Source of the DNA: Actinomycetes bacterium
GTDB lineage: Bacteria; Actinomycetota; Acidimicrobiia; Acidimicrobiales; Palsa-688
NCBI GenBank assembly: GCA_021815935.1
Contig: JAKAZH010000028.1
Span: 1-13,612 of the forward strand
Direction of reading: 5' to 3'
DNA length: 13,612 nt
Below, one piece after another: positions 6,720-12,722 of the stretch. The position numbers and the translations under genes are program-made. The notes under the pieces were generated by a model. The model had not been told where the DNA came from and ran no database searches. It saw nothing but the letters and a program-made list of their open reading frames with translations. Numbering within the stretch: the first letter of the stretch is position 1; every line of letters begins with the position of its first letter.

Positions 6720-6862
6720 GCGACGAGGATCGCTATCCCTGCACGCTCGGCTACGGAGTCGTCGACCGAAGCCGCGCCGTAATGAGACGTTCGCGACGCC
6801 GGCTCACCTTTCATCCAGGGTGAGATCTAGCGATCAGATAGGTGGCGTGGAGACGACGCCGC

Positions 6863-6899
6863 GGTATACTCGTCCACAGTCTTCACAAACTGTGATACC
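6863..6899. promoter_or_regulatory. nested dyad in an AT-richer intergenic region
   Basis: CACAGT (6875-6880) and ACTGTG (6889-6894) form a perfect 6-bp inverted repeat. Inside it TCACA-aac-TGTGA (6883-6895) forms another. GGTAT (6863-6867) and ATACC (6895-6899) flank them. This looks like a regulator-binding site, but no intact gene starts within 400 nt in a sensible direction; it may have served the lost aquaporin gene. Confidence 0.35.
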
Positions 6900-7005
6900 A
6901 CGATCAACCGGCCGGCGGATAATCTCGATCGACTCCTCACGATCCTTCTTTGCCGATCCGCGAGCATCATCGCACCACGGCATAAATCAGTCAAGATCGC
7001 CAAAT

Positions 7006-7050
7006 CGATTGATACGTTGTGCAGGCTATAGATGTATGAGGTATCAATCG
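7006..7050. repeat. perfect 10-bp inverted repeat, 25-nt loop
   Basis: CGATTGATAC (7006-7015) pairs exactly with GTATCAATCG (7041-7050), followed by TTTT on the plus strand. It starts 4 nt beyond the stop codon of the signal peptidase gene. As RNA from the minus strand it could be a weak terminator of the sipW operon, though no T run follows on that side. A repeat of this size is not rare by chance in a window this long. Confidence 0.4.
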
Positions 7051-7053
7051 TTT

Positions 7054-7947
7054 TCAGGAACTGGTTTTACATCGTCCATCCCTCGCCGCCACGATGGAGA
7101 TGACAAGCGGGGCGAACCACGCGATCAGCGACAGCCACCACCAGCCGGTGAGATGGACCGCGGAACTTACACGAAACGCGCCGTCCAAGGGCACGTGAGC
7201 AAGCAGGATGACCCCAACGTGTCCCGGGGAGATGTCTGTGTGGGTGCCTCCGACAGCTGTGACCCGAAGCGGGAGGACGCCCGCCGCCACCAGGGTTGCG
7301 ATACCGTGGCCGTGGCCGATCTGTTGGTCGAGGAGCACGACACGATCCAGAGGCCTGAAGTGATAGCAGACGAGGCCGAGCAGTACGGGATAGGCGCCGA
7401 TCCGCCATGCTCGTCGTGCTCCCAACGCAAGACCACCTGTCAGAAGTAGTACAAGGAAGGTCCCTGCGACCAGAACCGGCAGCGCTTCTATCAGGAATCC
7501 GAGATCCGGGATTCTAGCGACGACCGTTCCGATCAAGTCACCTTGGTGGAGTACCCAAATGTCGGGGGCGGGGTTGATGTCGCCTTTGGTGCGGATGGCA
7601 ATCCCTTGAGAGGTGCTGGCTACGCTGACAACACGATGCGCGACCGTGGTAGCCGGTCGGCCTGGCGGGTGAAATACGATGACCTGCCCGACCCGCAAAT
7701 TAGACGCGTCGACAGGGCGGCTGACGATCGTCGTCCCGACGGGGGCCGCAGTGCCCATGCTCGGCGTCGTCATGTCGTGGGTCCGCCAGCCGGCCGCCCA
7801 TCCCACGGCAACGCCTACGACAAGAAGCGACATGAGGCCGGCAATCGCCGCAACTGCGCCCCTGACGATCCACCTCCGCGCCACAGCGATCGCAGTTGGT
7901 GCCGCCGACGAGTCGGCCAATTCCGCTTCGCATCCCCACGCACTCAT
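7054..7947 (-). CDS. sipW: SipW-type (ER/archaeal class) signal peptidase I
   Basis: A 297-residue membrane protein. TM1 is at about 27-50 (IVRGAVAAIAGLMSLLVVGV). An outside catalytic domain follows: Ser63 in TTPSMGT, then VGQVIVFHPPG, His104 in TVAHRVVSV, Asp123 in IRTKGDIN, and Asp129. The Ser/His/Asp order and spacing match Sec11/SipW peptidases, which use His where bacterial LepB uses Lys. At least two further hydrophobic segments come after GDLIGTVVARIPDLG (about 155-185 and near the C-terminus), so this protein is longer at the C-terminal end than Bacillus SipW. ATG 7947 overlaps the stop of the upstream gene by one base (TGATG), a sign of translational coupling. It is the last gene of the operon whose first two products carry SipW-cognate leaders, so they are its expected substrates. 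The tail after RDGRCKTSS is short and basic. Confidence 0.9.
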   Translation of the reverse strand: MSAWGCEAELADSSAAPTAIAVARRWIVRGAVAAIAGLMSLLVVGVAVGWAAGWRTHDMTTPSMGTAAPVGTTIVSRPVDASNLRVGQVIVFHPPGRPATTVAHRVVSVASTSQGIAIRTKGDINPAPDIWVLHQGDLIGTVVARIPDLGFLIEALPVLVAGTFLVLLLTGGLALGARRAWRIGAYPVLLGLVCYHFRPLDRVVLLDQQIGHGHGIATLVAAGVLPLRVTAVGGTHTDISPGHVGVILLAHVPLDGAFRVSSAVHLTGWWWLSLIAWFAPLVISIVAARDGRCKTSS

Positions 7948-9395
7948 CACAAAATGACATCCTCGCTCGCCCAAGCGAGCGTGGCGTCGAAACTCGAGGC
8001 GTAGGCTGTCAGGGCAATCGACGTAGTGAGGTTGAGACCCGTTGCGTAAGGATAAGAGGCCGTCTTGTAGGTGGCGTCCCTGGCGAGGGTGTAGGTGACG
8101 GTGATTGCCTGGGTCGGAGTGACGTCGACTGCGATAGGCGTTGATTTCGCAGCCAGCGACGCCAGGGTCGTCGCCGAGGAGGGCGCCGGGCAGACGGTAG
8201 CCCCGGCAGGCGCTGCGCAGGTGCTACTGGCACCGGCTACGGCTATTGTGGCATCGACGAACGCACAGGTTGCGGGAGCGACATCGGGCACCGTCCCGGT
8301 GTAGACTTCGGTTCCTTCATCACCGAGGATCCAGGAGTCGCTGGCGCCATCGACTGCGACTCGGGCCGCCCACGCTGTCTGCGTGCCGGCAGTGTAGAGC
8401 GAGGTGACCTGGCTGGTCGTGAGGGCCGATGGGAACACGGCCGCGTCGGCGAGAGTTCCGGTGAAATATGGATTGCCCGGAGGATCGCTCCAGCCGACCA
8501 TCTCGTTGTCCCAGCCGACATGCCAGAAGCCGTTGTACGCAGCGGCGCTCCTGGTGGTGTTCGTGACAGGAGTGCTCGCATCTACGCTCAACGACATTCC
8601 ACTTGACGTGTTGAGCGAAGCTACCGCCAGGTGCCAACGGCCGTCGTTGTACACTCCAGCCGTCTTCAGCTCGACCACCTTGCCGGGATAGACACCGAAG
8701 ACGACGTGGCCGGACGGGTCTACCCACATCATCTTGTCCCACTGCCTCGGGCTGTACGCCGAGGGTGTGTTCGTGAAGCCGATCAGCGTCCCAGCCATTG
8801 TGGTCTTGAACCAAAGCACCTCGGTAAAACTGGTGGTCGACGGCCCTGCCGCCCCGGAAATGTCCGCGACATAGCCGGACACACCTGACAAGCCTATTCC
8901 CGCGGAGCCGGTCAAAGTGCTCGGCCCAGGCGCTGCAAAGGCGACGTTCACGCCCCGTACGAGCATCGGATCGCCTGGCGCAGCAGCGTTGGCGAGCGGG
9001 ATCGGGCCACAGACCCCCTGCAGCGCTGCGGTGGCCGTGGCGGCTACACTGCCTTCATCGCTCAAGGTCGTCGCGCTGACAGCCGATCCGGAGGCAGGCA
9101 GAGTACCGCGCGGTAGGAGACCGCCGCTGCAGTTTGCGCTGTTTGCGATGCTCGTCGGGTCGTATGCGGGGGAACCGAGGTTGCACTCACTGGTCGAACT
9201 TGCGGAAGCCGAGGTTAGGAGACTACCGGTGGCTAGGTTGCCCCCAATGCTTTTGATCGAGCCCGTCAGCTGCCCTTGGCTCGTACCGACGTTAGTGACA
9301 ATAGCGACGGCGACTACCAAGGCGGCAAACGGCCACGACCAGGTAGCCCGAATTGGAATCCGAATATGGGCGTTGCGCTGCCCTCGAAGACCCAC
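7947..9395 (-). CDS. TasA-like exported protein with an inserted LamG domain
   Basis: A 482-residue exported protein. A hydrophobic segment lies at about 19-36 (WSWPFAALVVAVAIVTN), followed by SIKSIGGNLATGSLLTSA (46-63), the A-G-(S/T)-L ending typical of SipW-cognate leaders. Residues about 60-130 (SECNLGS, NSANCSGG, LSDEGSVAA, GVCGP) and the C-terminal part (CAFVDATIAV, VCPAPSSATTLASLAAKSTP, ITVTYTL) match the neighbouring TasA-like protein. Between them, about 145-340, is a concanavalin A-like LamG/jellyroll domain: FTEVLWFKTT, GHVVFGVYPG, DGRWHLAVASL, YFTGTLADAAVFPSALT, SLYTAG. GTG 9395 is chosen for TAGGAG, which overlaps the previous stop (spacer 4 nt); an ATG at 9485 lies inside the upstream gene with no site. 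There is no LPXTG or C-terminal anchor. LamG domains bind glycans or protein ligands, so an adhesive role is inferred. Confidence 0.85.
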   Translation of the reverse strand: MGLRGQRNAHIRIPIRATWSWPFAALVVAVAIVTNVGTSQGQLTGSIKSIGGNLATGSLLTSASASSTSECNLGSPAYDPTSIANSANCSGGLLPRGTLPASGSAVSATTLSDEGSVAATATAALQGVCGPIPLANAAAPGDPMLVRGVNVAFAAPGPSTLTGSAGIGLSGVSGYVADISGAAGPSTTSFTEVLWFKTTMAGTLIGFTNTPSAYSPRQWDKMMWVDPSGHVVFGVYPGKVVELKTAGVYNDGRWHLAVASLNTSSGMSLSVDASTPVTNTTRSAAAYNGFWHVGWDNEMVGWSDPPGNPYFTGTLADAAVFPSALTTSQVTSLYTAGTQTAWAARVAVDGASDSWILGDEGTEVYTGTVPDVAPATCAFVDATIAVAGASSTCAAPAGATVCPAPSSATTLASLAAKSTPIAVDVTPTQAITVTYTLARDATYKTASYPYATGLNLTTSIALTAYASSFDATLAWASEDVIL

Positions 9396-9402
9396 ACTTC
9401 TC

Positions 9403-10122
9403 CTACGACCCGAACGTGAAGGTGATCGGCTCTGTGGCTGCCATCGCCTGATCGGCGTTAGTTGCAGAGTTGTCGATGGTGACACTCACCTTGTAGGTCC
9501 GGGAGGCCCCGGCCGCAGCAGGCGCAGTCAAGGCGAGGGGCGTCGAGGCGTATGCGCTCGCGAGAGTGCTCAAGTTGTAGGTGTTGGTCGGGGCCGGGCA
9601 GGCTCCGGCCACCGCGGGATACACGCAGGTGGGCGTGGCGGTGTCGTCCTCGATTGTCACATCGACCTTGCCGCAAAACGCGGTGTCGCTACCGACATTG
9701 GTCGACAGCGCGCCCGAGCCGGCAGTCGGCGTGGCCGTGCATGCACCTGTGCTCAGCGTGAAGCTGTTCGCGCTGACCGAACCCTGGTTGGCGACGATCA
9801 CGGTCGAGTAGCTGGTCGAGCCAGGTACAGCGTTGTTGAGTGCACCGAATTTGTTGGCGCCGCAAGCGGAATTGTCGTTGGTCGTGATCGCCACACCGTT
9901 CCCCGTCGAAAGGCAGGTTGTCGTCGTCCCTCCCGTAGGCGTGACCTGCTCCTGCATGATCAGTGACCCCGTTGCGACTTTGTCTCCGGTGTTGGTGATA
10001 GTCGATGTGAACCCACCTAGGCTGGCAGTAGTTCCGAGTGCCAACGCCGAGGCACCGACAGCTCCGGCGATCAACGCCAAGCGGTTGCGGCCGGAGACCC
10101 AGCGGAGCATTTGTCGGGTCAT
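9403..10122 (-). CDS. TasA/camelysin-like exported protein with SipW-cognate leader
   Basis: A 239-residue protein. After a basic start (RWVSGRNR) comes a hydrophobic stretch at 15-36, then FTSTITNTGDKVATGSL at 38-54, the form of the alternative signal peptides cut by SipW (hydrophobic core, F-x-(S/D), ... A-G-T-L). The mature part is Thr/Ser/Ala/Gly-rich and predicted beta, with cysteines paired along the chain (TTTTCLSTG, NSACGANK, TGACTA, AFCGK, TPTCVYP, GACPAP); it ends VTIDNSATNADQAMAATEPI. The size is close to TasA and camelysin, which form extracellular fibres in Bacillus biofilms or are surface-bound. ATG 10122 has AAAGGA 7 nt upstream. It is the first gene of the operon, 7 nt ahead of the LamG protein. 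Fibre formation is inference; no sequence identity with TasA can be claimed by eye beyond the leader and overall plan. Confidence 0.85.
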   Translation of the reverse strand: MTRQMLRWVSGRNRLALIAGAVGASALALGTTASLGGFTSTITNTGDKVATGSLIMQEQVTPTGGTTTTCLSTGNGVAITTNDNSACGANKFGALNNAVPGSTSYSTVIVANQGSVSANSFTLSTGACTATPTAGSGALSTNVGSDTAFCGKVDVTIEDDTATPTCVYPAVAGACPAPTNTYNLSTLASAYASTPLALTAPAAAGASRTYKVSVTIDNSATNADQAMAATEPITFTFGS

Positions 10123-10144
10123 GCAAAGATCCTTTCGTGTCCAG

Positions 10145-10163
10145 CCGGGAGTGCTTCTCCCGG
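10145..10163 (-). promoter_or_regulatory. stable hairpin in the leader of the sipW operon
   Basis: CCGGGAG (10145-10151) and CTCCCGG (10157-10163) form a perfect 7-bp GC-rich stem with a 5-nt loop, 22 nt upstream of the ATG at 10122 and just above its AAAGGA site. On the operon mRNA it would sit in the 5' untranslated region, where such stems often stabilise transcripts of abundant surface proteins or tune initiation. No T run follows, so it is not a terminator. Confidence 0.55.
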
Positions 10164-10205
10164 ACGCGTGTAAGCGCTTTCTCGGAGAAGTATCGACGGA
10201 CGCGC

Positions 10206-10264
10206 TGTCAACTTTAGATCTTGTTACTATCTCGATAGTTAGTTGTGTCTAACTTGTGAGTTAG
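10206..10264. promoter_or_regulatory. divergent promoter region with three overlapping dyads (candidate TetR operators)
   Basis: Within 59 nt there are ACTATC-TC-GATAGT (10226-10239), GTTAG-6nt-CTAAC (10238-10253) and CTAACT-TGTG-AGTTAG (10249-10264), all with perfect arms and sharing the AGTTAG/CTAACT element. A minus-strand TTGACA at 10211-10206 would be the -35 of the sipW operon, though no good -10 is found at standard spacing (GATACT is only 11 nt away). The location between tetR and the operon, with arms of 5-6 bp, is typical for TetR-family operators. Confidence 0.55.
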
Positions 10265-10340
10265 GAAAGGGACCCGGTGTCTCACGCAAGGCGGAAATCT
10301 GGCAGTGTAGGATGCCGAGCACGCACTGCGGAGGATGACT

Positions 10341-10949
10341 GTGGTTCGAGGGATCAGCGGCGAAGCGACAAAGAATGCGATCCGGGAGACTGCGATCAAC
10401 GAGTTCCGCCTTCACGGCTACCGAGGGACGTCGTTGGAAGACATCGCCACCCAGCTCGGGATCACCAGAGCGGCCGTGCTGCACCACTACGGCACGAAAG
10501 CCGACCTCCTCGCAGCCGTACTCGACCCGTACCTCGAAAATCTAGAGGAGATCGTCGAGCGCTACGGCCCGAACGCTCCGCTCAGCATCCACAAGCGACG
10601 CTCGTTCCTGGCTGACGCCATAGATGCTTTCATCGCACATCGCGACGTCGCAGGCATCCTCATCCGGGACGTAACAGCCTTCGCCGATCCTCACGCTGTG
10701 CAGCGTGCTGCCGACCTGCTCGCAAGTTTCACGGTCCTTTTGACCGGGCCCGAACCGACTGCGAGCCGAAGGCTCATCACTACGGCCATCCTCGGCGCCG
10801 TCCTGCGACCTCTCACCGACCCGACGATCGACCCTAACGACGATGCCCACCGCGCGACGCTCATCCAGGTGGCGTACACGCTGAGCAAGCTGATCGACGC
10901 CCCGCCGGGCAAAGTTGCGCCGGCCAGGCCTCAAAAGTCGCTCACGTAG
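10341..10949 (+). CDS. TetR/AcrR family regulator, likely of the sipW operon
   Basis: A 202-residue protein with the TetR helix-turn-helix at about residues 10-56: AIRETAINEFRLHGYRGTSL, EDIATQLGITRAAVLHHYGT, KADLLAAVLDPY. The rest is a helical ligand/dimer domain (RRSFLADAIDAFIAHRDVAG, then LIRDVTAFADP) without a recognisable subfamily. GTG 10341 is preferred: GGAGG at 10330-10334 lies 6 nt upstream, whereas the in-frame ATG at 10335 directly abuts that site and is too close. It is divergent from the TasA-like gene, 218 nt between starts, with overlapping palindromes in the gap, so self-regulation and control of the export operon are the natural reading. The ligand is unknown. It is not closely similar to the TetR at 1772 outside the DNA-binding domain. 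It ends convergent with the relic at 11019. Confidence 0.9.
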   Translation: MVRGISGEATKNAIRETAINEFRLHGYRGTSLEDIATQLGITRAAVLHHYGTKADLLAAVLDPYLENLEEIVERYGPNAPLSIHKRRSFLADAIDAFIAHRDVAGILIRDVTAFADPHAVQRAADLLASFTVLLTGPEPTASRRLITTAILGAVLRPLTDPTIDPNDDAHRATLIQVAYTLSKLIDAPPGKVAPARPQKSLT

Positions 10950-11018
10950 AGGCGGGTTGCGAAGATACCCGGAAGCGCTGCGCGAGCTCGGGGAGCCGGC
11001 GAGGCGGCCTGACCCGAC

Positions 11019-11364
11019 CTATCCCGCGGTGGCAACGGACCAAACTGGATGGATCTCCATCCACCCGTGATCGGTGTCGAGCACCTACGGGCCGGTGACC
11101 GACACATGCGCACCAACTGCAGGCGTACGAACATCGGCACCGCTGCAAAGCCCACATGCAATCCTTGACGACGTGAAGACGGTACGGGTGATAGACGCCT
11201 GCGAGAGGATTGCCACTGCGGCATCGGAGCGTCGCCACAGGCTTCGTAGCGAAAACCGCTTTCCCGCTCGAACTGAACTCTACGGGGACGCCGATTCCCG
11301 CAGCACCGACCACGACGGGCGGGATCCAACGGCGGCGCTTACGAAGCAGATGCTCATTCCACAT
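11019..11364 (-). pseudogene. relic of a secreted actinobacterial protein, internal deletion plus nonsense codon
   Basis: Two minus frames give the two ends of one protein. The upstream frame (from about 11364) has RRWIPPVVVGAAGIG, SGNPLAGVYHPYRLHVVKDC. The downstream frame has GADVRTPAVGAHVSVTGP, then a TAG at 11087-11085, then VLDTDHGWMEIHPVWSV and a final TAG at 11021-11019. I know this pair of motifs, (Y/H)HP-RL-VV--C near the start and VTGxYVxDxxHGWxEIHPV at the end, from small secreted proteins common in Actinobacteria, where roughly 60-80 residues lie between them. Here they are joined within about ten codons, so the middle is deleted. The TAG falls where those proteins have Tyr, Phe or similar, so a single substitution explains it. 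I do not know its function; the tail looks like an OB-fold strand pair. The N-terminal limit is uncertain. Confidence 0.6.
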
Positions 11365-11412
11365 ACTTCAGTATTTTATTAAACTTTTCGTAATATTTCA
11401 ATCACAAACTAC
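11365..11412 (+). promoter_or_regulatory. AT-rich promoter region of the hydrolase operon
   Basis: This stretch is far more AT-rich than its surroundings (ATTTTATTAAACTTTTCG, then TAATATTTC). TTCAGT and TAATAT are 18 nt apart, a weak -35/-10 pair. The GTG of the hydrolase is about 110 nt further on. A perfect promoter is not visible; the base composition and position are the main support. Confidence 0.35.
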
Positions 11413-11512
11413 GATGTTGACGTGGCTGGCACTTGGATCGTCCGCACAACGACACGTTTGGCGGTCACCCCATCGAGCGGGCAGACTCGTGACGAGACAA
11501 CTAGGAGGCAAA

Positions 11513-12286
11513 GTGTGGAACTCTTATAGGACGGACTCAGACCTCGGAATCACGGCGGAGATAACAACCTTCGAAGGCGGAGGCGGCGACGAGATCCATG
11601 CCTATGTGGTGAAACCATCCGGGGAGGGCCCGTTCCCGGGAGTTGTCGTGATCCACCACATGCCCGGTTGGGACGAGTTCTACCAGGAGTTCTGTGAGCG
11701 CCTCGGTCGCCACGGCTACGGGGTCATCGCTGCGGACCTGTACTGCCGTTTCGGCCACGGAACCCCCGACGACGTCGCCGCGAAGGTCCGCTCGCAGGGG
11801 GGCGTCCCTGACGACACGGTCGTGGCCGACTGCGCCGCGGCGAACACGTGGCTTAGATCGCAGTCGTGGTGCTCGGGGCGGATCGGGATTATCGGGTCAT
11901 GCTCCGGCGGCCGCCATGCCACTCTGGTGGCGTCTAGAGCACCCGGTTTCGATGCGCTGGTCGACCTTTGGGGCGGCGGTGTCGTCGCCAGTGCCGATCA
12001 GGCAACACCCGCACGCCCAGTCGCTCCAATCGACTTGACGGAGCAGCTCAGCTGTCCGATCCTCGGGATATTCGGCAATGACGACCAGTCCCCCACCCCC
12101 GAGCAGGTCGACATCCACGAAGCGGAGCTGACCAAGCACGGCAAGGAGTTCGAGTTTCACCGCTACGATGGCGCAGGTCACGGGTTTTTCTACTACCACG
12201 CGCCGATGTACCGCCAGGAACAGGCAATGGACGGGTGGGCGAAGATCTTCGACTTCTTCGGTCGCAAACTCCGGTCCCAAAGCTGA
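11513..12286 (+). CDS. dienelactone hydrolase family protein
   Basis: A 257-residue alpha/beta hydrolase. Strand-turn GVVVIHHMPGWDEF (43-56) sits where the oxyanion region lies. The nucleophile elbow is IIGSCSGGRH with Cys130, the DLH variant of the usual Ser; the acid is Asp190 or Asp191 in IFGNDDQSP, and His223 is in YDGAGHGFF. Together these give the Cys-Asp-His triad of DLH enzymes, which open lactone rings in chlorocatechol-type pathways; many family members act on other esters, so the substrate is open. GTG 11513 is set by AGGAGG at 11503-11508 (spacer 4 nt); the frame is open much further upstream but without a site. It heads an operon with the small gene 25 nt downstream. It is soluble, with no signal peptide. 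Confidence 0.92.
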   Translation: MWNSYRTDSDLGITAEITTFEGGGGDEIHAYVVKPSGEGPFPGVVVIHHMPGWDEFYQEFCERLGRHGYGVIAADLYCRFGHGTPDDVAAKVRSQGGVPDDTVVADCAAANTWLRSQSWCSGRIGIIGSCSGGRHATLVASRAPGFDALVDLWGGGVVASADQATPARPVAPIDLTEQLSCPILGIFGNDDQSPTPEQVDIHEAELTKHGKEFEFHRYDGAGHGFFYYHAPMYRQEQAMDGWAKIFDFFGRKLRSQS

Positions 12287-12311
12287 CTTCTACAGGCAGA
12301 GGAGATACGCC

Positions 12312-12578
12312 GTGTGTACAAGCATTTCAATGTCGTCAGTCGTCAGCGGAGCCGGCAAGGGGCCGGCCGGCTGGTTCCCCGTAACCCAGGCGACGGTTGG
12401 CTTCGACCACGCCACCCACAGCGCGGCGGAGCACGCTTTGCTGATCGACTTCGCCAACTACGACTTGGGGACCGACTCCCGGGTGGCCGTCGAACTGGAC
12501 TTGGCTTCAGGGCGGGCACTTCTGCGCCAACTCGAGGCGACGATCGCAGCCGCCGAAGCTACAGGGCTACGCGAGTGA
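12312..12578 (+). CDS. small DUF6295-like protein
   Basis: An 88-residue soluble protein starting at GTG 12312, with AGGAG (12300-12304) 7 nt upstream. Residues read VCTSISMSS, GAGKGPAGWFPVTQATVGFD, HATHSAAEHALLIDFANYDL, SRVAVELDLASGRALLRQLE, AAAEATG. The M/V-C-T start, SGKGPAGWF, the FDHxxHxxxEHxLxIDF block and RVAVEL are what I recall of the DUF6295 family, a small actinobacterial family of unknown function. The His-rich HATHSAAEH could bind a metal (inference). It follows the dienelactone hydrolase by 25 nt and is surely cotranscribed; I recall this pairing from other actinobacteria, so a linked function is likely. The family number is from memory and should be checked. Confidence 0.75.
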   Translation: MCTSISMSSVVSGAGKGPAGWFPVTQATVGFDHATHSAAEHALLIDFANYDLGTDSRVAVELDLASGRALLRQLEATIAAAEATGLRE

Positions 12579-12722
12579 AGCTCTAGTCCGAACGCGTCGA
12601 CCCGCAGCTTGGAGGGCGGAACTTCCTCGGGCCCAAGTGAGGCCCCTGCGACGCAGTCCATATTGTCGGCCTCCGGAGATCAAAGCAACGCTCCTGCCAT
12701 CCAACCGTGACATGATGGCCGC

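Noticed and set aside
8917..9966. 350-codon plus-strand frame across the export operon
   Set aside because: It is the antisense shadow of two genes with clear domains and tight ribosome-binding sites, and has none of its own.
10931..11329. 132-codon minus frame near the secreted-protein relic
   Set aside because: It is a third frame of the same relic; the conserved blocks lie in the other two frames.
12458..12661. 67-codon minus frame after the DUF gene
   Set aside because: It is mostly antisense to the small DUF6295-like gene, and its remaining part has no recognisable homology.
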